A stretch of 64,000 nt of DNA. Source: Piromyces finnis (taxonomy: Eukaryota; Neocallimastigomycota; Neocallimastigomycetes; Neocallimastigales; Neocallimastigaceae). This document shows positions 1 through 10,934 of the stretch, in pieces. A program made the position numbers and the translations under genes. The stretch's first letter is position 1; the number at the start of each line of letters is the position of its first letter. Below the pieces are notes generated by a model. That model was not told the DNA's origin, did not search any database, and saw only the letters and a list, made by a program, of their open reading frames with translations. The stretch lies in the NCBI GenBank assembly GCA_002104945.1, contig MCFH01000039.1, forward strand, positions 1 to 64,000. The letters are read 5' to 3'.

Positions 1-410
1 ATTAAATAAGAATTGAATATATATTTTATAGTTTTGTAGTTTATATATACTATACCCATGTACACATTAATACAAAGTACGCTTGATTAAACCAATAGAA
101 GTACAAGGAAAACATTGAAAAAAAAATACTAAAAAATAAAATTCAATTTTAATTCTGAAATCAGTTTATTTAGAAAAAAAAATACTAAAAAATAAAATTC
201 AATTTTAATTCTGAAATCAGTTTATTTAGAAAAAAAAGAAATCAATTTTGAAATCATATGATATTAAATACTAAAAGAATGAAAAAATAATAATAGCAAT
301 AATCTTTTATATCTTTACATTTAAATTTTATTAAAAATTAAAAGAAAAATATTAAAGAAAATTCATTATACCTACAGTTAAATTATAATAGAGATAAACA
401 ATAAATCAAT
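1..410. other. AT-rich 5' flank of the cyclin gene
   Basis: No coding frame is visible. The stretch is A/T-rich and holds one 56-bp tandem duplication (125-236, listed separately). It is the presumed promoter and 5' leader of the cyclin that begins at 411. Confidence 0.6.
125..236. repeat. 56-bp perfect tandem duplication
   Basis: Positions 125-180 and 181-236 carry the same 56 bases head to tail, starting AATACTAAAAAATAAAATTC and ending in a run of A. A degenerate third piece resembling the middle of the unit follows at about 237-256. The two copies are identical, which suggests a recent duplication. It lies about 175 bp upstream of the cyclin start. Confidence 0.9.
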
Positions 411-2270
411 ATGAATAATTTAGTACAAGATTATTTAGAACCTTTATTAAAGTATCAAAAGAGAAGATGCTTTGAAGAAGAAAATGAAGTTTCCAATGAA
501 ACTGAACATTCTTATCTTCGTTTTTTACCAGATATGAGTGAAGGTTTAATAGGCTTGTGTATAGGTGATATTATGGGAATATTATCATTCATTGATTCAT
601 CCAATAATCTCACCTTACAACAACAACATCTCTTGAAAATATTTATTGAAACTTTGTTAAAAACCTCAAAATCGAGTTTTTCTATTTTTAAACTTTCTAT
701 TTTATATTTATATAAAATTAATAAAAAAATAAGAGAACCAACTGTCTTACAATTTTATAAAAATAATATTTTCAAAAATACCTTATCTATGAAGCCATTA
801 AACCAAGCTAAATTAATATTTGTGGTTATACTTATGATTGCATTTAAATATACAGAAGATCATTGCTTTTATATATCCGCATGGTCAAAAGCTACCGGAA
901 TTAAATCTGAAGTTATACATAAAGTTGAAGTAGAAGTACTAAATATTTTGGACCATAATTTGTTTGTTTCACAAGAAAAATTTGAAGCTTTTTCAAATCG
1001 TATCGTTCAAAAAATAAATAAAATGAAAATTGATTTATTACAATCTGTAAAAATTTCATATGCAAGTAGTAATTACTCTTCTTCTTCAGAAGAAGAAGCA
1101 ACTAATAGTGACTCTTCACTATTCGAAAAATGTAGAAAATGTTGTTGTAAAAGAAAGCAAGACTGCGTTGAAAATTCTTCTTCTTTAAAGAAAAGAAAGA
1201 TAAATAACTCACTTTCGGTAGATACTACAGATAACAGCGATGCAGATAATACTGCAACATTTTATGGTATACCTTCTACTTTGTATGACTATTATAGAAA
1301 TAAGAATGAAAATGAAATGACTAAACAACCTCTTACACCTCCTACACCAAATACATATACTATTCCAAATCCAGTTCAAGCCCCAACCATTATACCTACA
1401 GATAATTTATTAAAAGTAGACTCTTTAATCATTCCAAGTACTCCACCAACAAGTCAAACCTCTATTTTTGAAGATATAGAACGAGAAGAGGAAATAAAGA
1501 AAAATAGGGAAAGAGAATACGAAGAGGAAAAAAAATTACAAAGAAATAGTCATTGTAGTTCTATGGCTTTCATTTTAAATCCTGATGAAAATAAAATACA
1601 ATTTGATTCCGGGGAAAATGCTTGTCCAAATGTACGTAGTAGTAGTAGTTCCATGGCTTTCATTTTAAATCCTGATGAAAATAAGATTCAATTTGATTCT
1701 GGTAAAAATGAAAATTGTAATACCCCTCAAAAATTCATTCCTTATCGTTATCATAATTCTCCCAAATCAAATTTTGCCTACAATAATATTAAAAAAGTTA
1801 ATTTATTGGAAAAGAAAAATGAAAAAACTAGAACTATGCCATCTATAGTATTACCAAATACTTCACCTGTTGGTGAGGTAGCTTCTGTATTCCCATCTTT
1901 ATCAATGATATCGAAGCAACATCAACAACAACAACAACAACATAATGAATGTAATACAATTGAAGATACCAATAATAAACCTAAATCAATTGGATTACAA
2001 TCATTATTAAATCAAAATACATTCACCACAAAATTTAAATCAATTGTCGTAGGTGAATCAGAAAATTCAATGTCAAATACTACTTATCCTTTAGTAAGAA
2101 ATAATTTTATAAACATTAGAAATGATGATACCAAATCCATCCATCATAATAATTTCTCATATCTTAACCAAATTTGTCCTCGTACCGACGAAGATATTAA
2201 CAAACAAAAAATATTATTATCTATTTATAATTGTTATGCCATGAGAAATATTAGACATTATCAAGCTTAA
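411..2270 (+). CDS. PHO80/PCL-type cyclin with long low-complexity tail
   Basis: A 619-residue intronless frame. Residues about 60-200 match the fungal PHO80/PCL cyclin fold: a helix with KTSKSSFSIFKLSILYLYKI, a middle helix with AKLIFVVILMIAFKYTED, then WSKATGI and VEVEVLNILDHNLFVS, the usual end of the first cyclin box. Such cyclins bind Pho85/CDK5-like kinases and direct them to targets in nutrient and cell-cycle control. The rest (about 210-619) is low complexity: a Cys/Lys patch near 240-250, Pro/Thr-rich TPPTP motifs that could be kinase sites, and a Gln run near 505. A 19-residue block, SSMAFILNPDENKIQFDSG, occurs twice (about 384-402 and 414-432) and comes from a 90-bp duplication. 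The family call is firm; the partner kinase is not known from sequence. Confidence 0.85.
   Translation: MNNLVQDYLEPLLKYQKRRCFEEENEVSNETEHSYLRFLPDMSEGLIGLCIGDIMGILSFIDSSNNLTLQQQHLLKIFIETLLKTSKSSFSIFKLSILYLYKINKKIREPTVLQFYKNNIFKNTLSMKPLNQAKLIFVVILMIAFKYTEDHCFYISAWSKATGIKSEVIHKVEVEVLNILDHNLFVSQEKFEAFSNRIVQKINKMKIDLLQSVKISYASSNYSSSSEEEATNSDSSLFEKCRKCCCKRKQDCVENSSSLKKRKINNSLSVDTTDNSDADNTATFYGIPSTLYDYYRNKNENEMTKQPLTPPTPNTYTIPNPVQAPTIIPTDNLLKVDSLIIPSTPPTSQTSIFEDIEREEEIKKNREREYEEEKKLQRNSHCSSMAFILNPDENKIQFDSGENACPNVRSSSSSMAFILNPDENKIQFDSGKNENCNTPQKFIPYRYHNSPKSNFAYNNIKKVNLLEKKNEKTRTMPSIVLPNTSPVGEVASVFPSLSMISKQHQQQQQQHNECNTIEDTNNKPKSIGLQSLLNQNTFTTKFKSIVVGESENSMSNTTYPLVRNNFINIRNDDTKSIHHNNFSYLNQICPRTDEDINKQKILLSIYNCYAMRNIRHYQA
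1559..1703 (+). repeat. 90-bp in-frame duplication inside the cyclin
   Basis: Two blocks about 90 bp apart (about 1559-1613 and 1649-1703) encode the same 19 residues with only a few silent differences (for example AAAATACAA against AAGATTCAA). Separation is a multiple of three, so the frame is kept. The duplication lies in the unstructured tail, outside the cyclin box. Confidence 0.85.
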
Positions 2271-2814
2271 TTTTTTTTATTTTTAATTATTTATATTCAC
2301 CTTAGTTTTAATCTTTTATTTTTTTTTTTTTTTTTGTATAAATCATTCATCATATTCTACTACCTACTACATCATCCTTCATTTTTGATAAAAAGAAAAT
2401 TATAATAATATTATATATAGAGAATATATAATAGAATATACCAATTGAATAATTTTTCTTTTTATTTTTGTAAAATTATTATTATTCAATATATTTTTAT
2501 TTTTTTAAAAAAGAAAAACTTATTAATATCCATTATATTTTGTAAAAAAAGAAAATATCTATATTAATTTATACAACAATTTTGTTTTTTGTTTTTACCT
2601 TTGTAAAAGAGAAGAGGTATTAAAAAATAAATACAAATAAGAATAAAGAAATTGTAGATATGAACTCCTATAGGCGTGCATATCTATAAATTATATTAAT
2701 ATTAAAAAAAAAAAAGATTTTTTTTTTTAAATTTGGTGTTTTTTAATGTTGTGGATTAATGTTGTGTTGGTTGTTTTTTTAAAATAAAAGATTTATAAAA
2801 TTTTAAACTCTAGG
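2271..2814. other. AT-rich spacer between cyclin and LINE
   Basis: Homopolymer-rich sequence with no supported gene. The T-rich stretch after the cyclin stop probably holds its 3' UTR. Near 2640-2760 the base composition becomes less extreme, which may mark the edge of the old LINE insertion. Confidence 0.5.
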
Positions 2815-2921
2815 GTGATAAATATCAATCAAGATATTGGTATTGATGAAGTCAAGTCAACTATCCTTTCTACTACTCCAAATTATAAAGCATCAAATTC
2901 GGCAGGATGGTATTCCAATTG
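2815..2921 (+). mobile_element. older LINE copy, 5' piece (start of RT domain)
   Basis: Read in the GAA-GTC-AAG frame, 2855-2905 gives EVKSTILSTTPNYKAS, followed one frame over by DGIPI. This is the entry motif of a LINE reverse transcriptase (usually KASGxDGIP followed by EFYK). The one-base slip between KAS and DGIP shows decay. The piece stops exactly at the 13-bp target-site duplication and continues on the other side of the younger insertion at 4707 with the rest of the motif. The 5' limit near 2815 is approximate. Confidence 0.75.
2909..2921. repeat. 13-bp target-site duplication, left
   Basis: GGTATTCCAATTG directly before the truncated 5' end of the younger LINE. It is identical to 4707-4719. 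Removing the insert and one copy restores an uninterrupted RT entry motif in the older element. Confidence 0.9.
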
Positions 2922-4664
2922 GTTCAACGATGGTGATTCGTCCTGAATCAATAGAAAATCAGAACAAGAGAGATCCAACATTTTACTTAGCAGGACAACC
3001 CATTCCAACTACTGATTGCTATACTTATCTTGGTGTTCCATTTGATAAGAATCTGTCCCTTAAACCAGTAATTAAAGCTCTTAATAACAAGGTTTTGAAA
3101 GGGCTTTTCTCAGTCAGTAAATTCTTAAGAAATCCTAATATTCCTATTCCTTTCAAAAAGCTAGTACTTAACTCACAAGTGATTAGCAGAGTTTCATACT
3201 TTGCACCATTACTTGGATCCAACAAAGCTAGGTCTAGGATTGCTCAGAAGCATGTTAACAAAGGAATACGATGGGTTGCCGGAGTTCATAAAGCTGTATC
3301 GTTTATATCTTTATACTCTATTTCAAAAGATTTGAATATTCCTCCATTGTCAGCCAAATGTGCGTTAGCTCAGGTTAGATGTTTTAACAAATGGAAAAAC
3401 TCAAATTGTATTATCTCACACCTTGTAAATTACATTCCTAAATTTAGAAAATACACGTGGTGCAAATCAAGTAGGACACTTGATAAAAAATTAAAGAAAC
3501 ATGGAGATGTTAAAGCAGTTAAAAACTTTTATTGGAAAGATCTCAAAGGGAATTCAATCAAAGCGCAATATTATGATGATAATAAATTTATTGAAACTAA
3601 AGATTTTATTAAATTATGTTATGAGTACCCAGAGTTTGCCTATGGCTTCTACTGGCTATTGAAAGCAAGAAGCGGATACAAGTTGGATGCTAGAGTTGCC
3701 AAAGCTGCCAAATTTGTTGATCCAGTTTGTCCTAACTACTGTCCATGTTGCAAGTGTGAAGATCAAAGTATTAAACATTGGTTATTAGATTGTCCAACAT
3801 TTAGAGATATCCGTATTAAACATTATGATTCCATAGTCCAGCTATTAAATTTTTTCAGTCAACGTAATTCCAATAGTCCTATCAATAATAATGAAATTGA
3901 TAATATCAGTAGAGATAGCAATAACATTAATAGTAATAGTAACAATAGTAGTAATAACAATAGTAATAGTAACAATAGTAATAGTAACAATAGTAGTAAT
4001 AGAAATAATAATATTAGTAATGATAGCAATAGTGAAGATAATAATTCTAATTTAGATAGTAATTTAGTTAATGATAGTAATAGTTCTAATAATCCGGTGA
4101 ATATTAATGTGTATGATTATTCTAGTGTGTGCAGTAAAATATTTAAATTCCTTCTTGGGGGAAGAAGTTTTAACAATATTAATTACAATTCAAGGGAATG
4201 GAAAGAACTTTGTAAGCGTCAGATTCAATCTGATACTAACGAAGGAACACCATTCTTGACGGTAACCGCGGAACTTCTAACCAAAATCATGCCCTTTGCT
4301 ATTGGCCAGCAATGGTCAATGTTCAAAAGGTTTGAAGCAACATCCAAGAGCGTCAATGCTGAAGAAACAGTAAGACAGGCCAGGAGGGCCAGCGCAACCA
4401 ATGGAGATCATAATTTTGTTCCATGACAAAATTTTTGATCTTTGGCTCGGTGTCCCATTGGAAGTCAAATACAATTATTATACTTTAGTATGATAGTGGC
4501 TTTCTTACTTTAATTAAAATTACTAGAATACATTATACCCAATTTTTATTCATTTGTGTTTATTTAAACATATTTTTTTTATTTTTATTTTTATTTTTTA
4601 ATTTTTTATTACATGTATTATAATTTTAATTAAATTAATAATAAAGTTTAAAATATTTGATGCC

Positions 4665-4706
<42 letters not shown>
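2922..4706 (+). mobile_element. younger 5'-truncated LINE, nested in an older copy
   Basis: A non-LTR retrotransposon 3' half: the end of the RT coding region, a zinc-knuckle domain, stop at 4424-4426, a 3' UTR of about 240 bp and a 39-base A tail (4668-4706) after GATGCCGTT. It is flanked on both sides by GGTATTCCAATTG (2909-2921 and 4707-4719), the expected target-site duplication. The target is the RT region of an older copy of the same family. Homology to that older copy starts at GTTCAACGATGG (2922; old copy about 5599), which sets the truncation point. The same 3' end recurs three times at 50.9-52.4 kb with very few differences, so the family moved recently. Confidence 0.92.
2924..4426 (+). 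pseudogene. LINE ORF2-type protein, C-terminal part (5'-truncated)
   Basis: An open frame of about 500 residues without the catalytic RT core. It begins at MVIRPESIEN and TYLGVPFD, the post-catalytic RT/thumb region, and runs through a connection region to CPCC-x8-H-x4-C (CPCCKCEDQSIKHWLLDC), a zinc knuckle of the zf-RVT kind. An Asn/Ser-rich low-complexity stretch follows, then a C-terminal block ending NGDHNFVP. The open frame extends upstream to an ATG at 2837, but those first residues come from the older host element read in the wrong frame, so that start is accidental. No endonuclease domain is visible because the 5' half is missing. It cannot be autonomous. The LINE clade was not determined. 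Confidence 0.85.
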
Positions 4707-4708
<2 letters not shown>

Positions 4709-4719
4709 TATTCCAATTG
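4707..4719. repeat. 13-bp target-site duplication, right
   Basis: GGTATTCCAATTG directly after the A tail of the younger LINE, identical to 2909-2921. It is followed by AATTTTAC, which continues the older element's coding sequence (EFY). Confidence 0.9.
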
Positions 4720-6560
4720 AATTTTACAAAAAAAAAAAAAAAAAAAAAAAAGCATTAATTCCTTCAAGTAATGATTCTAATAATGCTACAGATAATAAAT
4801 TACCACTTTAGATAATGATACTCATGATTTAAATTTTAATCATAAATTATTCAACTGTAGTTGGGGATGGAAGACTTCCCCCCTCAGCTCATGGAATGAA
4901 TCCAGTATGCTTTTTTATTCCTAAAAAGGAAGATTTAACAGATGGTGATAACTACCGTGTGGTATATCACTTATCAATAATGGTAAATAAATTGATTTCA
5001 AGAATTATCACCACTCACATTTCAGACTATAGTCTTAAGAATAATTTCATTAGACGAACCCGAACAATTTGGTTTTCGTAGAAAGGAAGAAAGTATCCGT
5101 CTTTTCATTTCAATCCAAGAAATATGTTCGTAGACGTCAATTTGATAATAAAGAAACAAATTTAGCCTTTTTTTTTTTTTAGATTTCAGGAGGAGCATAG
5201 GATTCCATCCCAATCGATAATATTCTCCATAAATTAGGATGGTTTAGGTATATTAGAGGTAAGAGTTTTACAATTTATCAAACCTTTCTATTTAATATCA
5301 AAGGCGAATGTTTCAAATTAGATGGACAATTCTCGAAATCTTTTGATGGGAAGAAAGGTGTCCGTCAAGGTTGTCCACTTTCACCTATTCATTAATTAAT
5401 GCTATTTTTTAAACGTGTGAAGATCTCGGAGGAGGTATTCAATGGTGTGGTGAACTATATTTTTTTTTTGTAAATGATATAGTTATTTCTACTCCTCCAT
5501 CAAGAAGATGTTTAAAAAAAAAAAAAAAAAAAGTTGTTAAAAAGAGTTAACGAAATGGGGCTTTGTCTAATGAAATTGAATTTTAGTATATCCAGAAATG
5601 TTCAACGATGGTGATTCGTCTCGAATCAGTAGAAAATCAGAACAAAAAACAAGAAAGATCCAACATTTTATTTAACAGGAAAACCCATTCCAACTACTGA
5701 TTGCTATACTTATTTTGATGTTCCATTTTATAAGAATTTATCCCTTAAACCAGTAGTTAACACACTTTATAAAAACAAGGATTTCTCAGAAACATGTTAA
5801 CAAAGGAATACGATGGAGTTTGCCGGTGTTCATAAAGCTAGATCATTTATATCTTTATACTCTATTTCAAAAGATTTGAATATTCCTCCATTGTTGGCCA
5901 AATACGCATTAGCTTAGGTTAGATGTTTTAACAAATGGAAAACTTCAAATTGTATTATCCTCATACCTTGTCAATGACATTTCTGAATTTCGAAAATCTA
6001 TATGGTGCAAATCAAGTAGGTCACTTGATAAAAAAATTAAAGAAGCAAGAAGATGTTAAAAGCCGTTAGAAAAATTTTTATTGGAAAGATCTCAAAAGAA
6101 AATGCAATCAAAGCTCAATAGTATGATGATAATAAATCTATTAAAGCTAAAGATTTTAAAGTATGCTACAAGGTACCCTCCAGAGTTTGCCCATGGTTTC
6201 TACTGGCTATTGAAAGCAAGAAGCGGATATAAGTTGGATACTAGAGTTGTAAAAGTTGCTAAATTTGTTGATCCCATTTGACCAAACTACTGGTCATGTT
6301 GCAAGAGTGGAGATTAAAGTATTAAGTGATTGCTCAACTTTTAGAGATATCCGTAGTAAACATTACATTTTCATAGTCCAGCTATTAAATTTTTTCAATC
6401 AACGTAATTCCAACGGGTCCTATCAATAATAATAGTAATAATTCTAATAATTCGGTGAAGATTAACGTGTATGATTATTCTAGTATGTGCAATAAACTAG
6501 TTAAATTCCTTTTTTTTTTTGGGGAAAAAGTTTTAACGATATCAATTTCAATTTTTCATA
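4707..6560 (+). mobile_element. older, heavily decayed LINE copy (RT core to C terminus)
   Basis: Continuation of the 2815-2921 piece after the nested insertion. Recognisable blocks, in shifting frames with many stops: FIPKKEDLTDGDNYR (about 4914-4960), an FGFRRKEE block (about 5070), GVRQGCPLSP (about 5360-5390), a decayed catalytic box in which FADD reads FVND (about 5468-5480), then the region matching the younger copy (5599-6560), including the YPPEFAHGFYWLLKARSGYK block (6170-6230). Several homopolymers have grown inside former codons: A25 near 4728-4751, T13 near 5168-5181 and A19 near 5513-5532. Clearly non-functional. Confidence 0.85.
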
Positions 6561-6592
6561 TCCTAAATATATTAAAAAAAAAAAAAAAAAAG

Positions 6593-6860
6593 GTATAGTA
6601 AAACAATCTTTACTTTTTTTAACCTATTTGTATTATATCCTCAACTTGACGGAAATATAATCTATGATATTTTAAATAAAGTCGGCAAGGTATCGGGGGT
6701 TGTAGAAATAATTTTTTTTTTTTTTTTTTTTTTTTACTAAGAATAGGCCGATAGAGTTAATTATGTTTGGTAGTGTGGCGGGAATTCCCAAAAGGAAAAA
6801 TTGTTGATTAAACCAAATTATTGTTGAGAAGTATGGACATCGAAAAAGAATAAAATTAGG

Positions 6861-6890
<30 letters not shown>
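6593..6890 (+). pseudogene. unidentified decayed coding-like remnant
   Basis: Less AT-rich than its surroundings. From about 6620 one frame reads NLFVLYPQLDGNIIYDILNK and runs on as VGKVSGVVEII until a T23 run (6713-6735). After it another frame gives NRPIELIMFGSVAGIPKRKN before a stop. It looks like protein-coding sequence broken by homopolymer growth and ending near an A-run (6864-6894), as in a retrocopy. I do not recognise the protein; it may be more LINE debris or a processed pseudogene. Confidence 0.35.
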
Positions 6891-6894
<4 letters not shown>

Positions 6895-6898
<4 letters not shown>

Positions 6899-6952
6899 TT
6901 TCGTGTTGTGTTCTTTCTTACCTCTACGTTTCATTTTTAATTTTTAATTTTA

Positions 6953-6983
<31 letters not shown>

Positions 6984-7361
6984 TTTTTTAATAATAAATT
7001 AAATTACAAAGTTTATAAAAAAAAAAAAAAAAAAATAATAGAATCATGAAATGATTTTCTAATTTTATTATTATTTATACGATTAGAATAAAAAAAATAA
7101 ATAGGTTTTTCTTTAGTATGATTTTAGTATTACTTTATTTTTTTTAAATTTTTTTCATGGGGGTATTAGCATATATAGAAGATAAATAAATAATTAATTA
7201 AATAAAAAAAAAAAAAGAAAAAAACTCTTCTATGATGTTGATGATCATCTTGATCTTTGTGTGTAAAATTTGAAAACTATAAACAAATTTAATTAAATTA
7301 CGATAAACTTTTTTTTTTTTTTTATATTTAAAATTTTTTATGGATCCATTTTACATTTTTT
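6895..7361. other. AT-rich spacer, 3' flank of the Zn2Cys6 gene
   Basis: Only A/T runs, a short (TTA)n tract near 6956-6985 and T-rich stretches. No gene seen. It presumably contains the 3' UTR of the minus-strand regulator that ends at 7362. Confidence 0.5.
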
Positions 7362-10300
7362 TTAGAAAAATCCATTGATAAACTGTGTTTCCATATCAAA
7401 AAAATTTCGATTCTGTGACAAGGTAAAATTGGCTTCTTTTATTAATTTTTTGAAATTCACGGAAAATCGTTCGGCTGATTTAAAATACATTTCCACACGT
7501 ACTAATTCTTCATAAAAAAATTGATAGGTGGGTTTTGTATCGGTGGTATAGATATGATTGTTCATGTCATCGGTACTTTGATAAACGGCACAATTGTCGG
7601 GGTGATACATGTCATTATGATAAAAATATTTTAAAAGTTTTAGAACCTCGATAAATTCGGCTTTGGTTTTACACTGACCATGATTATCATGAATACAGGA
7701 ATGACATCCTCCACACTTTTCATTAAGATTTTTGTCGTAAAAGGTATCAATAAAGGCATGAAGACTTTCCCGAAGACTAATGTCTTTTTTATCTTTGGTT
7801 TTAATACTGAAAAGCTGGTCAAGTAGTTCATCACAAATATTATAGGTATGAAGATATTCCTCTTTTTCTTTTTCCATTTTTTCCTTGACCTTTTTCTCTT
7901 CCTCAATGAATGTCGATGGTGTCTGTGGTGGAAGGTATGACATTGACGGTGAATACTCTTTATCTTTTACTTTGGAGGGTGTAAGATACCAACTATTTAT
8001 GTTATTATTAGTATTCATAGGAATTGTCGCCTGGCCATTAGGAGGAGGAGGAGGAGGAGGAGAAGAAGAAGAAGAAGAAGAAGAAGAAGAAGGTATCGTT
8101 TCATTATTAAAAGAATCTGAAAATTGTTGCTGCTCCTTCCTGAGTTTTCGGTTAAAGGTTTCGATATTGGTGGAATAGGTCAAATAATTATTTTCTGAAT
8201 TATCCTGACCATAGTTTGCCACATATTTTGCTAGTAGTACAATACCTACTTGATATATTGCTGGAACTACCGGTAATTCATAATATTGCTTTTTATTTTG
8301 ATTAATTTCAATTTGTTTTGATATTCTTGAAAAATAAATGTACTGACTCAACAAATAGTCAATACATTTACAAATAAAATTTCTTAAAATAAATGTAACT
8401 TGATGATAAATACACGAATTCATAAATTCTTTCAACTCACAATCGTTCATTTCTATATACCGATTCTCATTAATATAATACTTATATTGATGTTGATGCC
8501 GGTGTAAATGATGATTTAAAAATAAATTATCCAGGGTTTCTTTAACCCCTTTATGATCATTATTTCCATTAAGAGTAGGAGGATAGGATTTATCATAGGT
8601 AGTTTCGGGGTGAAATAATCCTAGCGTATTGTAATTTTCTCCTCGATAATAGTAATTATTTGGATCATAGGAATTTATTTTTGAATAATCTTTAGAATGC
8701 ATTTCCTCATTTACATTATAATTGATAGGATTAATGGTATAACAACCATTACCACTACTATTCCCATGATAGGAGGTAGTATTAAAATCATAACTATGGC
8801 TATTATTGTTGTTGCTATTATTGTTGGTAGTGATGGTGGTAGTGGTGGTGCCGATAGGGTTAGTATAAGAGATAGAATGAAAATCATCATAACTACTGTT
8901 ATTATTACTATTATTATTATCACTATGATTATATTGAATAGAATTAAAATCAATAGTATTTCTATTGCTATTGTTATTGTTGTCATTGCTGTTGTTGCTG
9001 TTGATATTATTGCTGCTGTTATTTTTGTCATCATTGGAGGAATCATGATACTGTGGATGATCATTATTGGAATGATAATTAGTAATTAAAGGGGAAGGTT
9101 GTTGTTGTGGCGGCGGTGGTGGTGGTGGTGATGGTTGACCATTATTATTGCTATTATTATTGAGATAGTTTATCGACATGTTATTTTTTGGTTCTGATTC
9201 TGAATTTTCAATTTTGGTGGATAAGAGATCATCATTTTTTGAAAACAATACATTATTACCATTGCTATTGATTTGAGGTTTAGGCTGCTGAGACGAATAC
9301 GGATCATTATTATAATGATAGCATTTTGAAGAATCAAGGTCCATTTTTATTTTTTTTTGAAGATTTACAGAGTTATTTGGAGGGTAATAATCTTGGTGTG
9401 AAGAAGAAGAAGATGGGGAAGAAGAAGAAGAAGAAGAAGAAGGATGAATATAATGATCTTCGGAAGGATTAAACGCTCTTTTTGGATGATGTATGGTATC
9501 AAGATAATTTTCCTTTTTTAATTGGTTATATTGATAGTTACTCTCGAAAATTAGTGATCTTTTTTTTTCTTCATCCATTTTATCTGTTGTGGTGTTATTG
9601 CTGTCCTGGTAACCACCGTTATTATGAGTTTGACTTCTTTCATCATATTCACCACTCTTATAGCCATCCTTTAAAGGCGTATAGGTATCATGATACGAAC
9701 CCTTTCCAAAATCTGGAGGATAATAATTTGTTGAATTTTGATAGAGATTATTTAAAGGAGAATTGGCATGCCCAGATTCTTCTTTTTGATTTATGGTAGT
9801 GTTATTACTATTGTCTATGTTACTGTTATTGTTATTAATAGGAGGGGTGGTGGTGGTGGTGGTATTTTGATCTATTTTCCTGAAATTTTGGTGTTTATAA
9901 AAGGTACGATAAAGATTTATATTTTTCTTCTTTATGCTAAAGTGAGGAGAATGGGTTGTTCCATTCGCATTTTTAAAAAGATCTACTTTCAAGTTTGAAA
10001 TTAAATATTTTGACGAAGAAGAATTTAAAATTAATTTTAGTATGACACGGTATAAAAATATTCTGAAACCTAAAAAGGAAGCGTAAAAACGACGTTTGTA
10101 TAAATACATGGGGATAGGATCGGTACGGATAGAATTCTTTTTAAATTTATATTCACTAGGTACGTTTTCATGAAGACTTTCGAAATTTAAATCTTCATTA
10201 ATAAATAGAGAAGATTTAAATTTTATTTTATTATTTTTAACGTTGGTGTAGAGGAAAAGAGAATTTCTTAAACGGGCTAAATTACTAAATGCTATAACGA

Positions 10301-10871
10301 TCCATTTATCGGGTTGATTCATGTAAAAATGAAAATTCAATGATTTTAACGTACTCATCGATAATATTTCCTTTCCTTTAAATTTTATAAATAATAAATC
10401 ATCAATATCGATGCTTCCTGTATACGAATTTATACTATATTTATTTAAGGAGTTGCCACTCGAATGAACCTCATCCATCAAAAAGATTTTTTTTTGATTT
10501 TTAAAAATTTTTAATTCTAAATCGATAAGTTTGGTGACATTAGTGTAGACACGATTCTCTTTTTCCGATACAATCTTTATTAAATTTTCACATTCTGGAT
10601 CATACAATTCAAAATATTCTATCAATCCTGTTGATATCTGAGAGTACATAAATTTAATAATGACGGATGAAAATACGACATTAATATAATTATTTTTTTT
10701 TTCTTCTGTGTAAGCTTCATATTTTGGAATTTCAATATTACTTGTATCAATTTCACATATTTTACATAATGCTGATCTAGAATAACAATAATCCTCTAAT
10801 TCTCCACTATCTATTTTACAAATAGGATTCCAAAATAGTATTATTTTAAGGAAATAAAATAAAATTAATTC

Positions 10872-10934
<63 letters not shown>

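Noticed and set aside
2837-2923. ATG at 2837 as start of a LINE protein
   Set aside because: This part belongs to the older element and is read in the wrong frame; the join at 2921/2922 is an insertion junction.
8697-9089. Ile/Thr-rich frames on both strands inside the Zn2Cys6 gene
   Set aside because: Antisense and frame-shifted shadows of the Asn/Ser repeat coding region.
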